Source of the DNA: Termitomyces sp. T153
Lineage: Eukaryota > Basidiomycota > Agaricomycetes > Agaricales > Lyophyllaceae
Assembly: GCA_018296165.2 (NCBI GenBank)
Contig: JACKQL020000035.1
Span: forward strand, 186,001 to 250,000
Length of the DNA: 64,000 nt
Direction of reading: 5' to 3'
Below the pieces are notes generated by a model. The model saw only the letters and a program-made list of their open reading frames with translations. It was not told where the DNA came from and searched no databases. Below, in pieces: positions 23,706 through 33,554 of the stretch (positions within the stretch are counted from its first letter, which is position 1; every line of letters begins with the position of its first letter). The position numbers and the translations under genes are program-made.

Positions 23706-24704
23706 TGTCATGACCCACTCCCTAGACACTGCTCCCAACCCCTCCCAATTTCCCATCTAACTCCCCTGAACCCTGCCCACACTTTTGCGCCCACACTGGA
23801 TAACTCCGACACTTCTCCAGCAAACCCTGACGGCAACTCCAACACCCTCTCTGTAGCCATCAACACTCCCCCTGAAACCTTCCCCCACCATTCCTGGCCA
23901 CGTCATACGTCCCCAACCCCCTACCCTAGTTTACCCGACCCGTCCCGGAGTATCACAATGTCCCCGGAGCGGCTGCACCCCCAACTGATCCCATCAGAAT
24001 ACCGCCGCGGCCCGACCTTGGATTGTACCTGACACCCATTGACTCCGCACAGCTCCGTCGACTTCTGCCACCATATCTGCTGCCCTCCGAGGTACCCAGT
24101 AGTTGGTATATAAGTCGTAGAATAACTCCTCGAACTTTAGTCTTGATATTACATTTACCAGTTTCCTATGTTTCGTCTCTTGTCTTGTCTCTGTTTCTGT
24201 TTTTAAGTTTCGAATCTATCTTTTTTCCTCAGTCTCGTCTTGTCTCCATCTCGTCTCAACTGTACATATTTCCTTTGTTCTGCTAAGTTCCCCTTGCTCC
24301 CTACGTCAGTATGAACTCCGCGCACGCACCACGACCCAAACATTCTTACAACAACTCCAACCCTCGCTCCCTGCTCGGCCCTGGGACCCATCAAGCCCTG
24401 GTAATCCCCTATCCAGCTCTGGCCCCGCCCCCATCACCCAAGAAGCCTCCGCTTACCCCGCAATCTATTTGCACGCCCATGAACTAGCCCTGACACCCGC
24501 CCTGGGTCAATGACCAGTACCTTCGGTCTTAGACTCCTCCAGACCATTCAGGACTTGCTCGGGCCGCTTTCCCTAGGGACCCCCTCACAAGCTTTCACCA
24601 CCTCCGCTCCAACTCCGGATGCCTGGTTATAAGTGCAGGACATCGCATCTGCCTAGTAAGGACTTGCCAGTGTACTGAGCCCTTGTCGTCAGCAGAACCT
24701 GACA
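23706..24704 (+). repeat. 3' LTR of G1
   Basis: 999 bp, preceded by a polypurine tract ctgaagggggggtaa (23691-23705). Same ends and length as the 5' LTR. Many CpGs of the 5' LTR are TpG or CpA here and some the other way round. Confidence 0.93.
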
Positions 24705-25416
24705 GATAGTTGGTGGAGATTGATCCAAGCAAATCTGGGGATGTCTAGAAGAGTAGGTATTGCTTAAACATTACCTATGGTCTGATTGTTTCTCTCTCAT
24801 GTCTTGTGTTCCATGTCTCATCTTCTCACTCTCAGTCTCCCAGTCTTGTCTTGTCTCTATTCTGTTATTGTTTTTGTTAATGTTTTGTATCTCCATCTGA
24901 ATCTATTCTTGTTCTTGTCTCAATCTTGTCTCAACTCCATCTCATTTTGTTTGACTCTGTCTCATCTCATTTGATCCATCCATTGTGTTCCCATCTCTCC
25001 CAACCTTTAATGTCTTCACAAACCTTGCAATTACAATTACAAATCTCTGACACTCTTTAACCAACTCTGGACCTCACTGCATGCTTGGCTCCGAACTCTA
25101 TCCACCTCTGTCAATCCCCCATCAAACTCTGGCTCTGCTTCCACCACTTGCATAGCCTCCAACTCCTCTGCACCTGCAATACTCACATACAAACTTATGC
25201 CTGAACCCCACCAAGCCTGTCCCCCTTCCCACAGCTTGCCCCCTACTCCTCTGGACATCCCCAGACTTGCTCAGATCAATCTCCACCAACTATCCCCACA
25301 AGCCCCCAGTGTTTTGGGACACCTCCGCATGCCTAGTTGGCAGTACAGGGAATCATGTCCACCTGGTAAGGACTCGCCCAGTGTAGCTGAGCCCCCATGG
25401 TCAGTGGAATCTGACA

Positions 25417-25802
25417 ACTGTGGCCAGACCCTTGGATTGTTTCCTTTATTTTGAGCCTGCTGCTCATTGAATACCTCCCATCTTTGGGACACAAGTACTT
25501 TTAACCAATGGCTATCTTTTGGTTATATTTGACATGCTGAGAGTCTGGAGACTGAGGCAATTTACAATGGATTTCCACTTTTTGATCAGACTCTGGATTT
25601 GGTTGTTGTTGGGTATTTTTTCTAGAAGCTCTGGAGTAAATTTTCTGAATACTGGCATTAGAGATCCTTAGACCAGTTCTCTTTGGATCTCCCTCTGCCA
25701 GGTAAGTAGCTAAAACTCTGGAACTCCTTGTAGAACTGAATAGACTTTGGATCTCCCTCTGCCAGCTGTGTGATTGAGCCAGTCTCCAGAGTCACCCTTA
25801 CA
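25417..25802 (+). repeat. 5' LTR of G2 (5'-truncated)
   Basis: Matches the 3' LTR 40520-40931 from ctgtggccagacccttggattg to ...cccttaca. Contains two copies of ctttggatctccctctgccag about 70 bp apart. The first 10-15 bp of the LTR are missing where solo LTR A joined. Further G2 LTR pieces lie at about 41920-41975 (+), 46122-46600 (-) and 62255-62340 (-). Confidence 0.75.
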
Positions 25803-25920
25803 GCAGAACAAGTCTCTAGATTTGGTTTAAGAGCCTTCTTTTTGATTGCCTGAGTTTTCTGTTTGGTTCTTCAAAAGATCTCTCTCTCAAAAGTGTCTTA
25901 CCACCTCCTGTGCTCCTCCT

Positions 25921-26548
25921 ATGACCCAATCAACCCCTCTAGCATCTTCTCCTAATGCTTCAAGCCCCAGGACAATGCCTGGAGTTTGTTGTCCCTAGAG
26001 ACACAGATTTGACTTACCCAAGCTTTCCTTACTCTCCACACTGCTGAACTCACCAGACTCGATCAAACCACTGAAGCAGTGTCCCTCTCCCTCCAGGCCC
26101 TCTTGGAACACCTTTCCCTTGCTCCTACTCCTCCTCTTGGACCCCCAGCAGCTGTAGAAAGGTTCTCTTCTGCACCTAGCTCAGAGCTTTCAGCCTTCCA
26201 CTCCAAACTTCCTCACTTTGTGCTCTCTGACATATTTGATGGGGACTGTAAGGTTGGGGAATGTTTCCTCCAATCCTGCATCACCTATAGCCAGTTAAGC
26301 AGTGAAGCTTTTGCCTCTGATGCCCTGAAAATAGCCTGGGTCCTCTTCTACATAAAGGTGGGCCAAGCTTTGACCTACACATTGCACATTTTCTAACACC
26401 TTAGAAGAGTTGAGAGTTTCTCCAGCTGGAAGGAGTTTGAGAAGGAGTTTTGAGCTGAGTTCTTTTCCCTTGACCCTGTTGAGACTGCAGCTCTTTCTCT
26501 TTGAGATCAAAACCAGTACAGTCAAAGAAAGCAGTCACTAGACAAGCA
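25921..26548 (+). pseudogene. G2 Gag fragment
   Basis: Reads DIFDGDCKVGECFLQSCITY, SEAFASDALKIAWVLFYIKVGQA, SFSSWKEFEKEF-stop-AEFFSLDPVETAALSL-stop-DQNQYSQRKQSLDKHV. This is the capsid-like Gag of a common basidiomycete Gypsy group (DGDRSAGERFLQSC... type). Arg positions are Cys or Gln or stop, as expected from CGN codons that lost CpG. I count a single CG dinucleotide in the 600 bp. It ends abruptly at about 26548. Confidence 0.8.
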
Positions 26549-27689
26549 TGTGAGTTTGCCAAGCTATTTCTCAAATATATATTCTCCAAACATGGGCTCC
26601 TAGACAACATTATCTTGAACCACAGCCCTCTGTTTGTCTCCCACTTTTGGCAGTCATTATGCAAGGCCCTAGAACTAAAGTCCAACTTATCAACTGCCTA
26701 TCACCCAGAGATCAATGAACAAAAAGAACAAATAAACCAGACCTTGGAACAGTATCTCCACTTCTACATTAACTATTCATAGAATGACTGGCATGCAGAA
26801 CTTCTCCTCATCAAATTTACCTACAACAACACTCCCCACTCTGCCACCAGAGTTTCTCCATTCTAGCCAACAAAGGCTACAACCCTCAGCTCACACTATC
26901 CCTTAAGGATATCTCCTCCCATGTCACCCACACAATTGTTGAAGACCTTCAGTTCCTCCACCAGTTTCTCCAGGACAAAATCAACACTGCCAATCAAGCC
27001 TACTCTAAGCATGCCAATGCCTGATGTGACCCCACTCTTGACTGGTCTCCCAGAACTCTGGTATGGCTTGATCAATGCAACTTCAAGACTCAGAGGCCCT
27101 CCATCAAGCTCAATCACAAATGACTTGGCCCCTTCAAGATCCTCTGGAAGGTCTTGACTCACACATACAAGCTCAAATTACTTCTAGGCCTGAAAGGCCT
27201 CCACCTAATTTTCCACATCTGCCTCCTTGAAAAGTATGCTCCAGACTCCTTCTCTGGACAATGCCCCAGTTGACCAGCCCCCATCAAAGTCAAGGATGAG
27301 TATCACTACTACAAAGTTGACTACATCCTCAACTCCTGTCTTATCCACAGTTGACCTCACTACCTGGTCTGTTAGAAGGGCTATGGACTCAAGGATGACA
27401 CTTGGGAGCCCTACAAAAACCTTGTCAGTGCCCCTGCCAAACTCCAGGACTTTCACCAATGTCACTCTACCAAGCCCTGAAACCCCCCAGATTAATCAAC
27501 ACAGATGGCATTAGTGGGTGTAACCCCCACCTCTGAATTTTTTAGGGATTCAACTCCCACACCTAACCCTGTGTGGTGTACTTTTCATCCCCTCACATAA
27601 TCTGAAACTTAATCATTCATACCAAAAGTCTAAGAATTGGTAATTACAAACTGAGGAGTACACAATACTATAAGAGGAGACTATAACAA

Positions 27690-29376
27690 TGCAAGATGGG
27701 GAAGAAAAGTTATGTCCAAACTACTTCACTCTCTCCCCCTCTCCAGAACTCCTTTCTCCATCTCTGCCATTGCCAACTTCACATCCATCTGCACCATCAC
27801 TGATGCTAGAACTTCTGCAAACACAGGCAGTGCCTCCTCCACATCTGCTGCTACCTTCCATCACAACTCTGGAGCCATCACATTGCATAGCCAGTGCCCT
27901 GCCAACAGCCAACCCAACTATACTACTCCCTGCCCCAACTCTGGAGAGTAGTCCCCAAGCATCTGTGCCAACCCATCTTGGATCAATGCAAATATGGCAG
28001 ACACCCTGCCCAGGAGAATCTAGTGTTCTTTAGCTAAGCAACATTAGCAAGATCAGAGTGGAAGAAAGGGAACTTATGTATAACACCCACTTGCCCCAAG
28101 GCCACCTTGTTGGCTAGCCAACCCTCCTGCCTCCACCCAACCTCTGCCTTTATTGGGGTGCAATGCTTCATGCCTCCTCCCATATCTCTACATCCTCTAT
28201 GGACCACACCTTCAGCTGCTTCAGCCACTCCCATAACCTCTGAACCTCCAATGCCCACTCCATAGCTGCCTACATGGTGGCAGTCTGGTCCATCTGTGCT
28301 GTGTCCCTGTCCTGCCATGTAGCATTCCTATCCCTCTGTGCAGCATCCCAGTCCTCCCCTACTCTCCAGACCTTCTCCTTCTGCATTACTAGCATCTTTG
28401 TTAAATTTTCCACTTGCTGATGCAGAAATTGCTCCACAGTCAAAAGCATTGACCCAAAGATGTCTACTGGTCCTCCCAGCAGAGCCCCAGAGCCAGGGGA
28501 ATAAATGTGAGGCCCAGGAGAGCCCATTCTTGATGCTTCTCTTCAGGACCTTTTACTAGGCCCAGCCTCTAGAAGCAAGAACACCTTCCACTTCTCTTTG
28601 TTCTACATGACTGGTGCCTCCTTCCTGCAACCTCCCTGTGGCAGACTCACCTTCTTTGTCAACCTCCCACCACTCTCCAGTGCCCTTACCTTTTGCCCCT
28701 CACCTTTTGCCTCCTCACTCAGTCTACCTCCCAACTCTGCTTCACAGCTATGCAAGCTGCATGTCATTCCTGATGGAGCACCTCTTATGCTGGGAGTGAC
28801 AGGGGAGGCAGACCAATGAGTCACAACAGGACCCAGACATGGGTCTATCAAACTCACAGACTTCTTCATGCTGGGCACAGAGAATGCACTAGGGATAGAC
28901 AATCAGTCAGCAATGCTAGCCCACTCCAGGACCTACTAGAGCTTTATTCTGATACCATTTCAGCATTGGAGAGCCCCACACCCACTCCAGCACCCTTGCA
29001 AACACCTCCAGGGTCACCTCCTGTGGCACTCTCTGATTCTCTGGGACAACCTAAACAACCTCTGCTCCTAACCTTAGCTTTATGGAATGGGCTGGTGGCA
29101 CTCAGACAGGGCAACTGGCTTGCTCTGAACCCCTTACATGAGAGGAGCTCCCAGATGACTCCTCCATTGCTACAAACAACTCTGTTAAGCTCAAGTCAGT
29201 ACCACTTCTAGTGCCAGACCTCTGCACTTACAACAGTACATTGAATTGACTCTCCTTTGATCCCAACAACAATCAAATTCCTCCTGTCAATATTTATACT
29301 TACTCCAGACACCCACATGGTTCTTGTTAGAAGGAGGAGGGGTTGAGGACAATGATGACAATCCTGAGGATGACAT
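27690..29376 (-). pseudogene. Decayed antisense ORF of the truncated G1 copy
   Basis: Start ATG at 29376 (MSSSGLSSLSSTPPPS), the same beginning as in G1. Downstream pieces on the minus strand: VEQFLHQQVENLTKMLVMQKEKV, EDWDAAQRDRNATWQDRD, WRQEGWLANKVALGQVGVI. Frames are broken. The pieces match the G1 antisense protein in order and spacing. Confidence 0.7.
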
Positions 29377-29592
29377 GAGGAAAAAGCTGGGAAGCACCAG
29401 AGTATGTCCTGACTCCTTTTATTTAATTAGGAGAGCTCTCTGATGAATGGCACCCCTGCTCTGACTTTATTCTCCACACTGCCACCACTCACTACTGACT
29501 GATGAACATTGCTGTGGCTTCAATTCCCATGCTCTGCTCGTCCCTGACTTGCACCTCATGCCTTGAGGTTCTCAATGCTAAAGGGGGGGTGA

Positions 29593-30568
29593 TGTTACAA
29601 CCCACTCCCAGGCCTCTGGACCTCTTTCCCAGCAACCCTGCTCCTCTGGAGTCTCCACCAACACCTCCTTGACTTACTGACCTTCATTTACCCATGGTGC
29701 CTACCTTGGCTAACTCTAACACTTCTCCAGCAAACTTTAATGGCCTCTAGCAAGCCCCATCACTTCCCCTATTTTCTTTCAAGCCCCTAGATATCTCCAA
29801 CACTTCCCAGGAACTCTGGCACATGCCACAGACCCACACCAATGTGTCATTATGGCCCACCCAATCAGAACTGACACCTGCCAGACCTGCACAGCCCTGC
29901 TGACCCTGCTGCCAGACTTGCAGCCCCTGAAGGAACTCCAGTAGTTAATATATAAGCCATAGAGTAATATCTGCTACAGTAGTCTTGATATTACCTACAT
30001 ACATCTGTGTTTGTTCTGTCTTGTTTTCTGGCTTCATCTCTATTTCTGTCTCTCATATTGTATTTCTCTCAATCAATTTCATTCTTGTCTCTGTCTTGTC
30101 TCAACTCTGTCTCACCTCATCTGCTCTGTTTCCTTTCAGTATGCCTGAATTCCTTTTAACTCTAACTCTGTTATGATCTCCAATCATATATTTATGACTT
30201 GCACATTCATAACTAACTCTGGACCATGCCTTATGCTTGGCCCCAGAACTCATCAACACTAATTGATCTCTCATCAATCTCAAGTCCTGCTTCCATCACT
30301 TGCATGACCTCCACTTGCCCCACCAACTCAATACTTGCCTCTAGACTTGTTACCTGGATATCCTTCAAGCCTAACCCTTATTTGTACCTTGTCTTAGACT
30401 TTCCTAGAACATTCTGGACTTGCTTGGACTGCTCTCCCTAGCTTGTCCTCACAAGCATCTAATGTCTGGACCCCTCTGGAGCACAAGGTTATAAGTGCAG
30501 GACATTATATTTGCCTAGTAAGGACTCACTCAGTTAAGCTGAGCCCCTGTGGTCAGCAGAACCTGACA
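29593..30568 (+). repeat. 3' LTR of the decayed G1 copy
   Basis: 976 bp, TGTTACAACCC...AACCTGACA. TATA-like atatataagcc near 29949, then tagtcttgatattacc about 30 nt downstream, so the self-primer motif survives although CpGs do not. Confidence 0.85.
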
Positions 30569-31057
30569 GACAATACTAGAGCTGATGTCTCAGAACTACT
30601 GGTGGCCTCAGATATCCCAATATGTAAGCACCTGCATTAGCACCTGTGATCTCTGTCTCTGCACCAAGCCTCATTGCCAGTCACTTATGGGTTAGCTCCA
30701 CTCTCTCCTTATTCCAGCTGTTTGCTAAAGTGTTGCATCAGCAGATTTCATTATCAAACTCCCTAATGCTCATGGATATGATGCTGTAATGATAGTGGTG
30801 GACCTCTATGGTAAATGGGCCACTTTATTCCTACCCACACAATGTGCCCTGCCCTGGGAGCAGCTAGCCTGTATTGGAAGAATGTTTGGAAGCTCCATAG
30901 TCTGTCAGATGGGTATGTCTCTAACAGAGGCCCCTAGTTTGTGGTAGAGTTTACTCAGAAGCTGTACTGCCTGTTAAGAGTGAAGCTCCATACCACCATG
31001 ACCTATCACCCTCAGTCAGATGAGCAGATGGAACATGTTAACCAGGGTCTGGAACAG
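30569..31057 (+). pseudogene. G2 integrase fragment
   Basis: Reads [54 protein letters not shown] and, to the end, YHPQSDEQMEHVNQGLEQ. This is the HHCC and catalytic-core part of a Gypsy integrase. The next residues YLCLFCNERQDDWDELLPD are at 37367-37430, after the 6.3-kb insertion. Confidence 0.85.
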
Positions 31058-32212
31058 TGTCAGGTTCCACTGACCTCGGGGGCTCAGCTGCACTGGGCGA
31101 GTCCTTACTAGGCAGGCGTGATCCCCTTGCACTGGTAACCGAACACTCAAAAACGTTCCGGGCACTGATGGCTTGTGTGGATAGTTGGTGGGATGTGATC
31201 CGGATGGATCTGGGGAGGTCTGGAGAAGTCGGATTGCGAGGAAACAAGACGGTCTTGGTGGGGTTCAGGCAGAAGACCATATGGGAGATTCGCGGAAGCG
31301 AAGGAGTAGGCAGCTGTGCGATCAATGGGAATGGAGCCGGGGTTTGATGGGAGATCATTTGGAGTTGATGGAGTCCGGGACCGAGCGAAGAGCAAGGTTC
31401 GGACCTGGTGAAGGAGTGTCGGGGTTCGTAATCGTAACCGCGGAGTTCGTAAGGTCGTTAAGGTTGATGAAGACTTGGGCACAACGGCCGGATGGAGTCA
31501 CCGAGACAGCGTCAGACGAAATAGAATGGAGTCGATATGGAACAAGAGTAGATTTGAGTGGAGATACAAAATGATAACAAGAACGATAACGAAATGGAGA
31601 CGAGACAAGACTGGGAGACTGAGATAAGACTGGGAGACTGAGATAAGACCGGGAGACTGAGAGTAAGGAGAATGAAACATGAAACACAAAAAGGAAACAA
31701 TCAGACCATAGGTAATGTTAAGCAATATCAAGACTAGAGTACAAAGAGCTACTCAACGGCTTATATACTGACTACCGGAGAACTTCGGGGTATGTCGGCT
31801 GCGGCGGCGGGGCTTGGCGGAGCTCAATGGAGTGGGCGGGTGTCAGTTGCGATCGAGGATCAGGCTGCGCTGATACGTTGATGGGATCATTGGGGAATGC
31901 AGGTCACCCCAAGGTTGTCGTGATACTCCGGAATAGGTTGGAGGAACCAGGGTGTTGAGTTGATGATGGGTGGTGAAGATCGGGGACAGCGGGGGTGGTT
32001 CTCGGGGTTCTGGAGATCCAGGGTAAGTGTCAGTGGCTGTGGGGAAGGCACCAAAGTTGGCCAGGGGGCTGTCGGAGTTAGCTGGGGAGGTGTTGGAGTT
32101 AGCTGAAATAGGCGCGGGGCATGGGCGGAAGTTCGGCGGAGCGTCGGGGGTTTTTTGGGGGTTTGGGGGGTTGATGGACAATGTGCGGGGGTTCAGGGGA
32201 CGGGTCGTGACA
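31058..32212 (-). repeat. 3' LTR of the pol-less element
   Basis: 1155 bp. TATA box (reverse) at about 31761-31768 and self-primer motif agtcttgatattg on the minus strand at 31735-31723. Nearly identical to 36213-37366. Confidence 0.9.
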
Positions 32213-32239
32213 TCACCCCTCCTTCAGCGTCGAGACCCT

Positions 32240-32424
32240 TCAAGACAAGGGGGGCAGGGCGGGGATTGGCGGGGCATGGGAGTCGAAGCCGAGCAATATT
32301 GATCAATCTGCAGCGAGTGATAGTGGCGTGGGAGACGAAGTTGAAGCGCAGCTGCCACTTTGTCAGGGTTCTCCTCAATCAATTAAAAGCTTTGGACGTA
32401 CCCCGGAATTTCTCAAATTTCGTC
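32240..32424 (+). promoter_or_regulatory. Putative promoter of the antisense ORF in the pol-less element
   Basis: Between the 3' LTR end and the ATG: gcaatattgatcaatctgc, gtggcgtgggagac, then caattaaaagctttggacg about 45 nt before the ATG. The same blocks precede the G1 antisense ORF. Confidence 0.55.
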
Positions 32425-33554
32425 ATGTCTTCCCCCAGCGTTCCAGTAGTCCCTCCCACTGATTTGGATGAGGTGGTGGTGTACGACAGTGGGGGGGAGG
32501 AGTTTGAGCATTGGCGCCATGCTAGCGTCAGGGACCGGAGTCGTAAGTGGTGTCGACTTTTCTTTTCGGGATGATTGACAGGGCTTTGTAGAATTGTCCA
32601 TGGTGGTGGTGGTGGATTTTCCGGGGGTTCCGAAGCGGACCAAGTTTTGTCCCGTGTTGCCGAAGGGGAAGGGGGTGTCCTCGGCGGTGGTTCGGGGGAA
32701 GCATCGAGCCTCCCTGCCCTCGGGGGCAGGACCCAGCAAGAGGCCGCGTGGGCGCAAGTCGTCGGCGGGGCCTCCGGAGTCCTCCCTTTTTTCTCCTGCC
32801 CTGGGCGTCCCCTCGGAATGGTTGTCGAGTCCCCCCGCGCCGATTCCTTTGATCACGGAGGTCTTTCTTCGCAAGCAGGTGGAGGCTTTGACAACGTCAT
32901 TAGCAGTATGGGAGGGTGAGCTCCGACGGGCGAGGGAGGATCGTGACATGGCGCAGATGGAGAAAGAAGCGATGGAGCGGGAGAGGAACACTTTGGTGCA
33001 CATGGCAACGGAGTGAGCGTTAGAGGTGCAGGGCTTGTGGGAGCATCTGACACAGATAGAGGGGCAGCCTGCAGGGGAGGCAGAGGGGCGGGGACAAGCT
33101 CCAGAGGGGGATGTGCTGTGGGTGGAGCTGGAGGCGGCGAGGCGGAGGGAGGACTGGTTGGCCAACGAGGCCGCTTTGGGGCGCATGGGAATCCTTTGTG
33201 AGTTGTCTCCCGTTCCTCCATTCATTAGTGACAGTTCATTTTCTGGGTTTAGGCTGGGTGTGGGAGCATTGGGTCCTCTTGGACGGTGCCTCCGCGGCGT
33301 TCGTGTCGATTCAGGACGGGTTGATGCAGGGGTCTGCAGTTCAGCCTCCGGAGTTGCAGCAGGGGATGGCGCGATTGGAGAGGTTGTTGGCGGGGCATCG
33401 GCGATGCAATGCGGTGGCCCCAGGGTTGTGGTGGGAGGTGGCGGCTGATGCGGGGGAGGCATTGCCGGGGTTGGTGGAGATCTTAGTGGTGGTGCGGGCC
33501 CAGATGGAGGTTGACCTGGGGGTTGGGTTGCTGGGGGGTCTGGGGAGGGAGTGA
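32425..33554 (+). CDS. Antisense accessory ORF of the pol-less element
   Basis: Plus-strand gene inside a minus-strand retroelement. Exons 32425-32542, 32592-33197 and 33253-33554 join in frame (341 codons) with GTAAGT and GTGAGT donors. Start MSSPSVPVVPPTDLDEVVVY. Then GKHRASLPSGAGPSKRPRG, LFSPALGVPSEW, VFLRKQVEALTTSL, an acidic/basic coiled coil, RREDWLANEAALGRMGIL. The last exon gives WVWEHWVLLDGASAAFVSIQDG, LERLLAGHRRCNAVAPGLWWEVAADAGEALP. It matches the G1 antisense protein in order. One in-frame TGA at 33014-33016 (likely from CGA) interrupts it. It lacks the Cys-bearing N-terminal part of the G1 form. Function unknown. Confidence 0.72.

Larger units (their letters stand above)
13876..24704 (+). 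mobile_element. Full-length Gypsy chromovirus G1 (10.8 kb), TSD GATAG
   Basis: LTRs of 999 bp at 13876-14874 and 23706-24704, both TGTCATGACC...AACCTGACA. Perfect 5-bp target duplication GATAG at 13871-13875 and 24705-24709. Internal order: self-priming PBS, Gag with zinc knuckle, protease (two copies), RT, RNase H, integrase, chromodomain, then a 2.1-kb tail holding an antisense ORF and a polypurine tract. The LTRs have the same length but differ at many sites, mostly C/T or G/A, often at CpG. Nonsense and missense changes at CpGs make it non-autonomous today. Confidence 0.95.
13749..24752 (-). mobile_element. Reverse LTR fragment C, split by the full G1 element
   Basis: From 13749 the sequence is the reverse complement of a G1 LTR 3' end (TGTCAGGTTCTGC...) and runs to 13875, where the full G1 element is inserted, then resumes 24705 to about 24752. 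Only about 175 bp of LTR are present. It is joined on the left directly to the agtcttgatatta motif of LTR A, and on the right to the part of LTR A that normally follows this motif (ttgcttaaacattacc). Confidence 0.7.
12115..25416 (+). mobile_element. Solo LTR A (G1 family), interrupted; TSD ACTGT
   Basis: Forward LTR starting TGTTATGACCC and ending AATCTGACA. Flanked by ACTGT at 12110-12114 and 25417-25421. Its body is in three pieces: 12115-12553, 13692-13748 (with TATA box and the agtcttgatatta motif) and about 24753-25416. It is interrupted first by solo LTR B and then by LTR fragment C with the full G1 element. It landed at the start of the 5' LTR of the G2 element. Confidence 0.8.
26549..30568 (+). 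mobile_element. CpG-decayed, 5'-truncated G1-type element
   Basis: Starts inside the integrase (EFAKLFLKYIFSKHGLLDNII...STAYHPEINEQKEQINQTLEQYL) and continues through the integrase C-end and a chromodomain-like tail to about 27494. A 2-kb tail with antisense ORF remnants follows (27690-29376, minus), then a purine tract aaagggggggtga and a 3' LTR 29593-30568 that begins TGTTACAACCC and ends AACCTGACA. It aligns all along with G1 20620-24704, but nearly all CpGs are TpG or CpA. No 5' LTR. Confidence 0.85.

Noticed and set aside
25438..25492. Short frames in the G2 LTR that resemble coding sequence at 25.4, 40.5 and 46.5 kb
   Set aside because: The similarity among the three places is due to the shared LTR, not to a gene.
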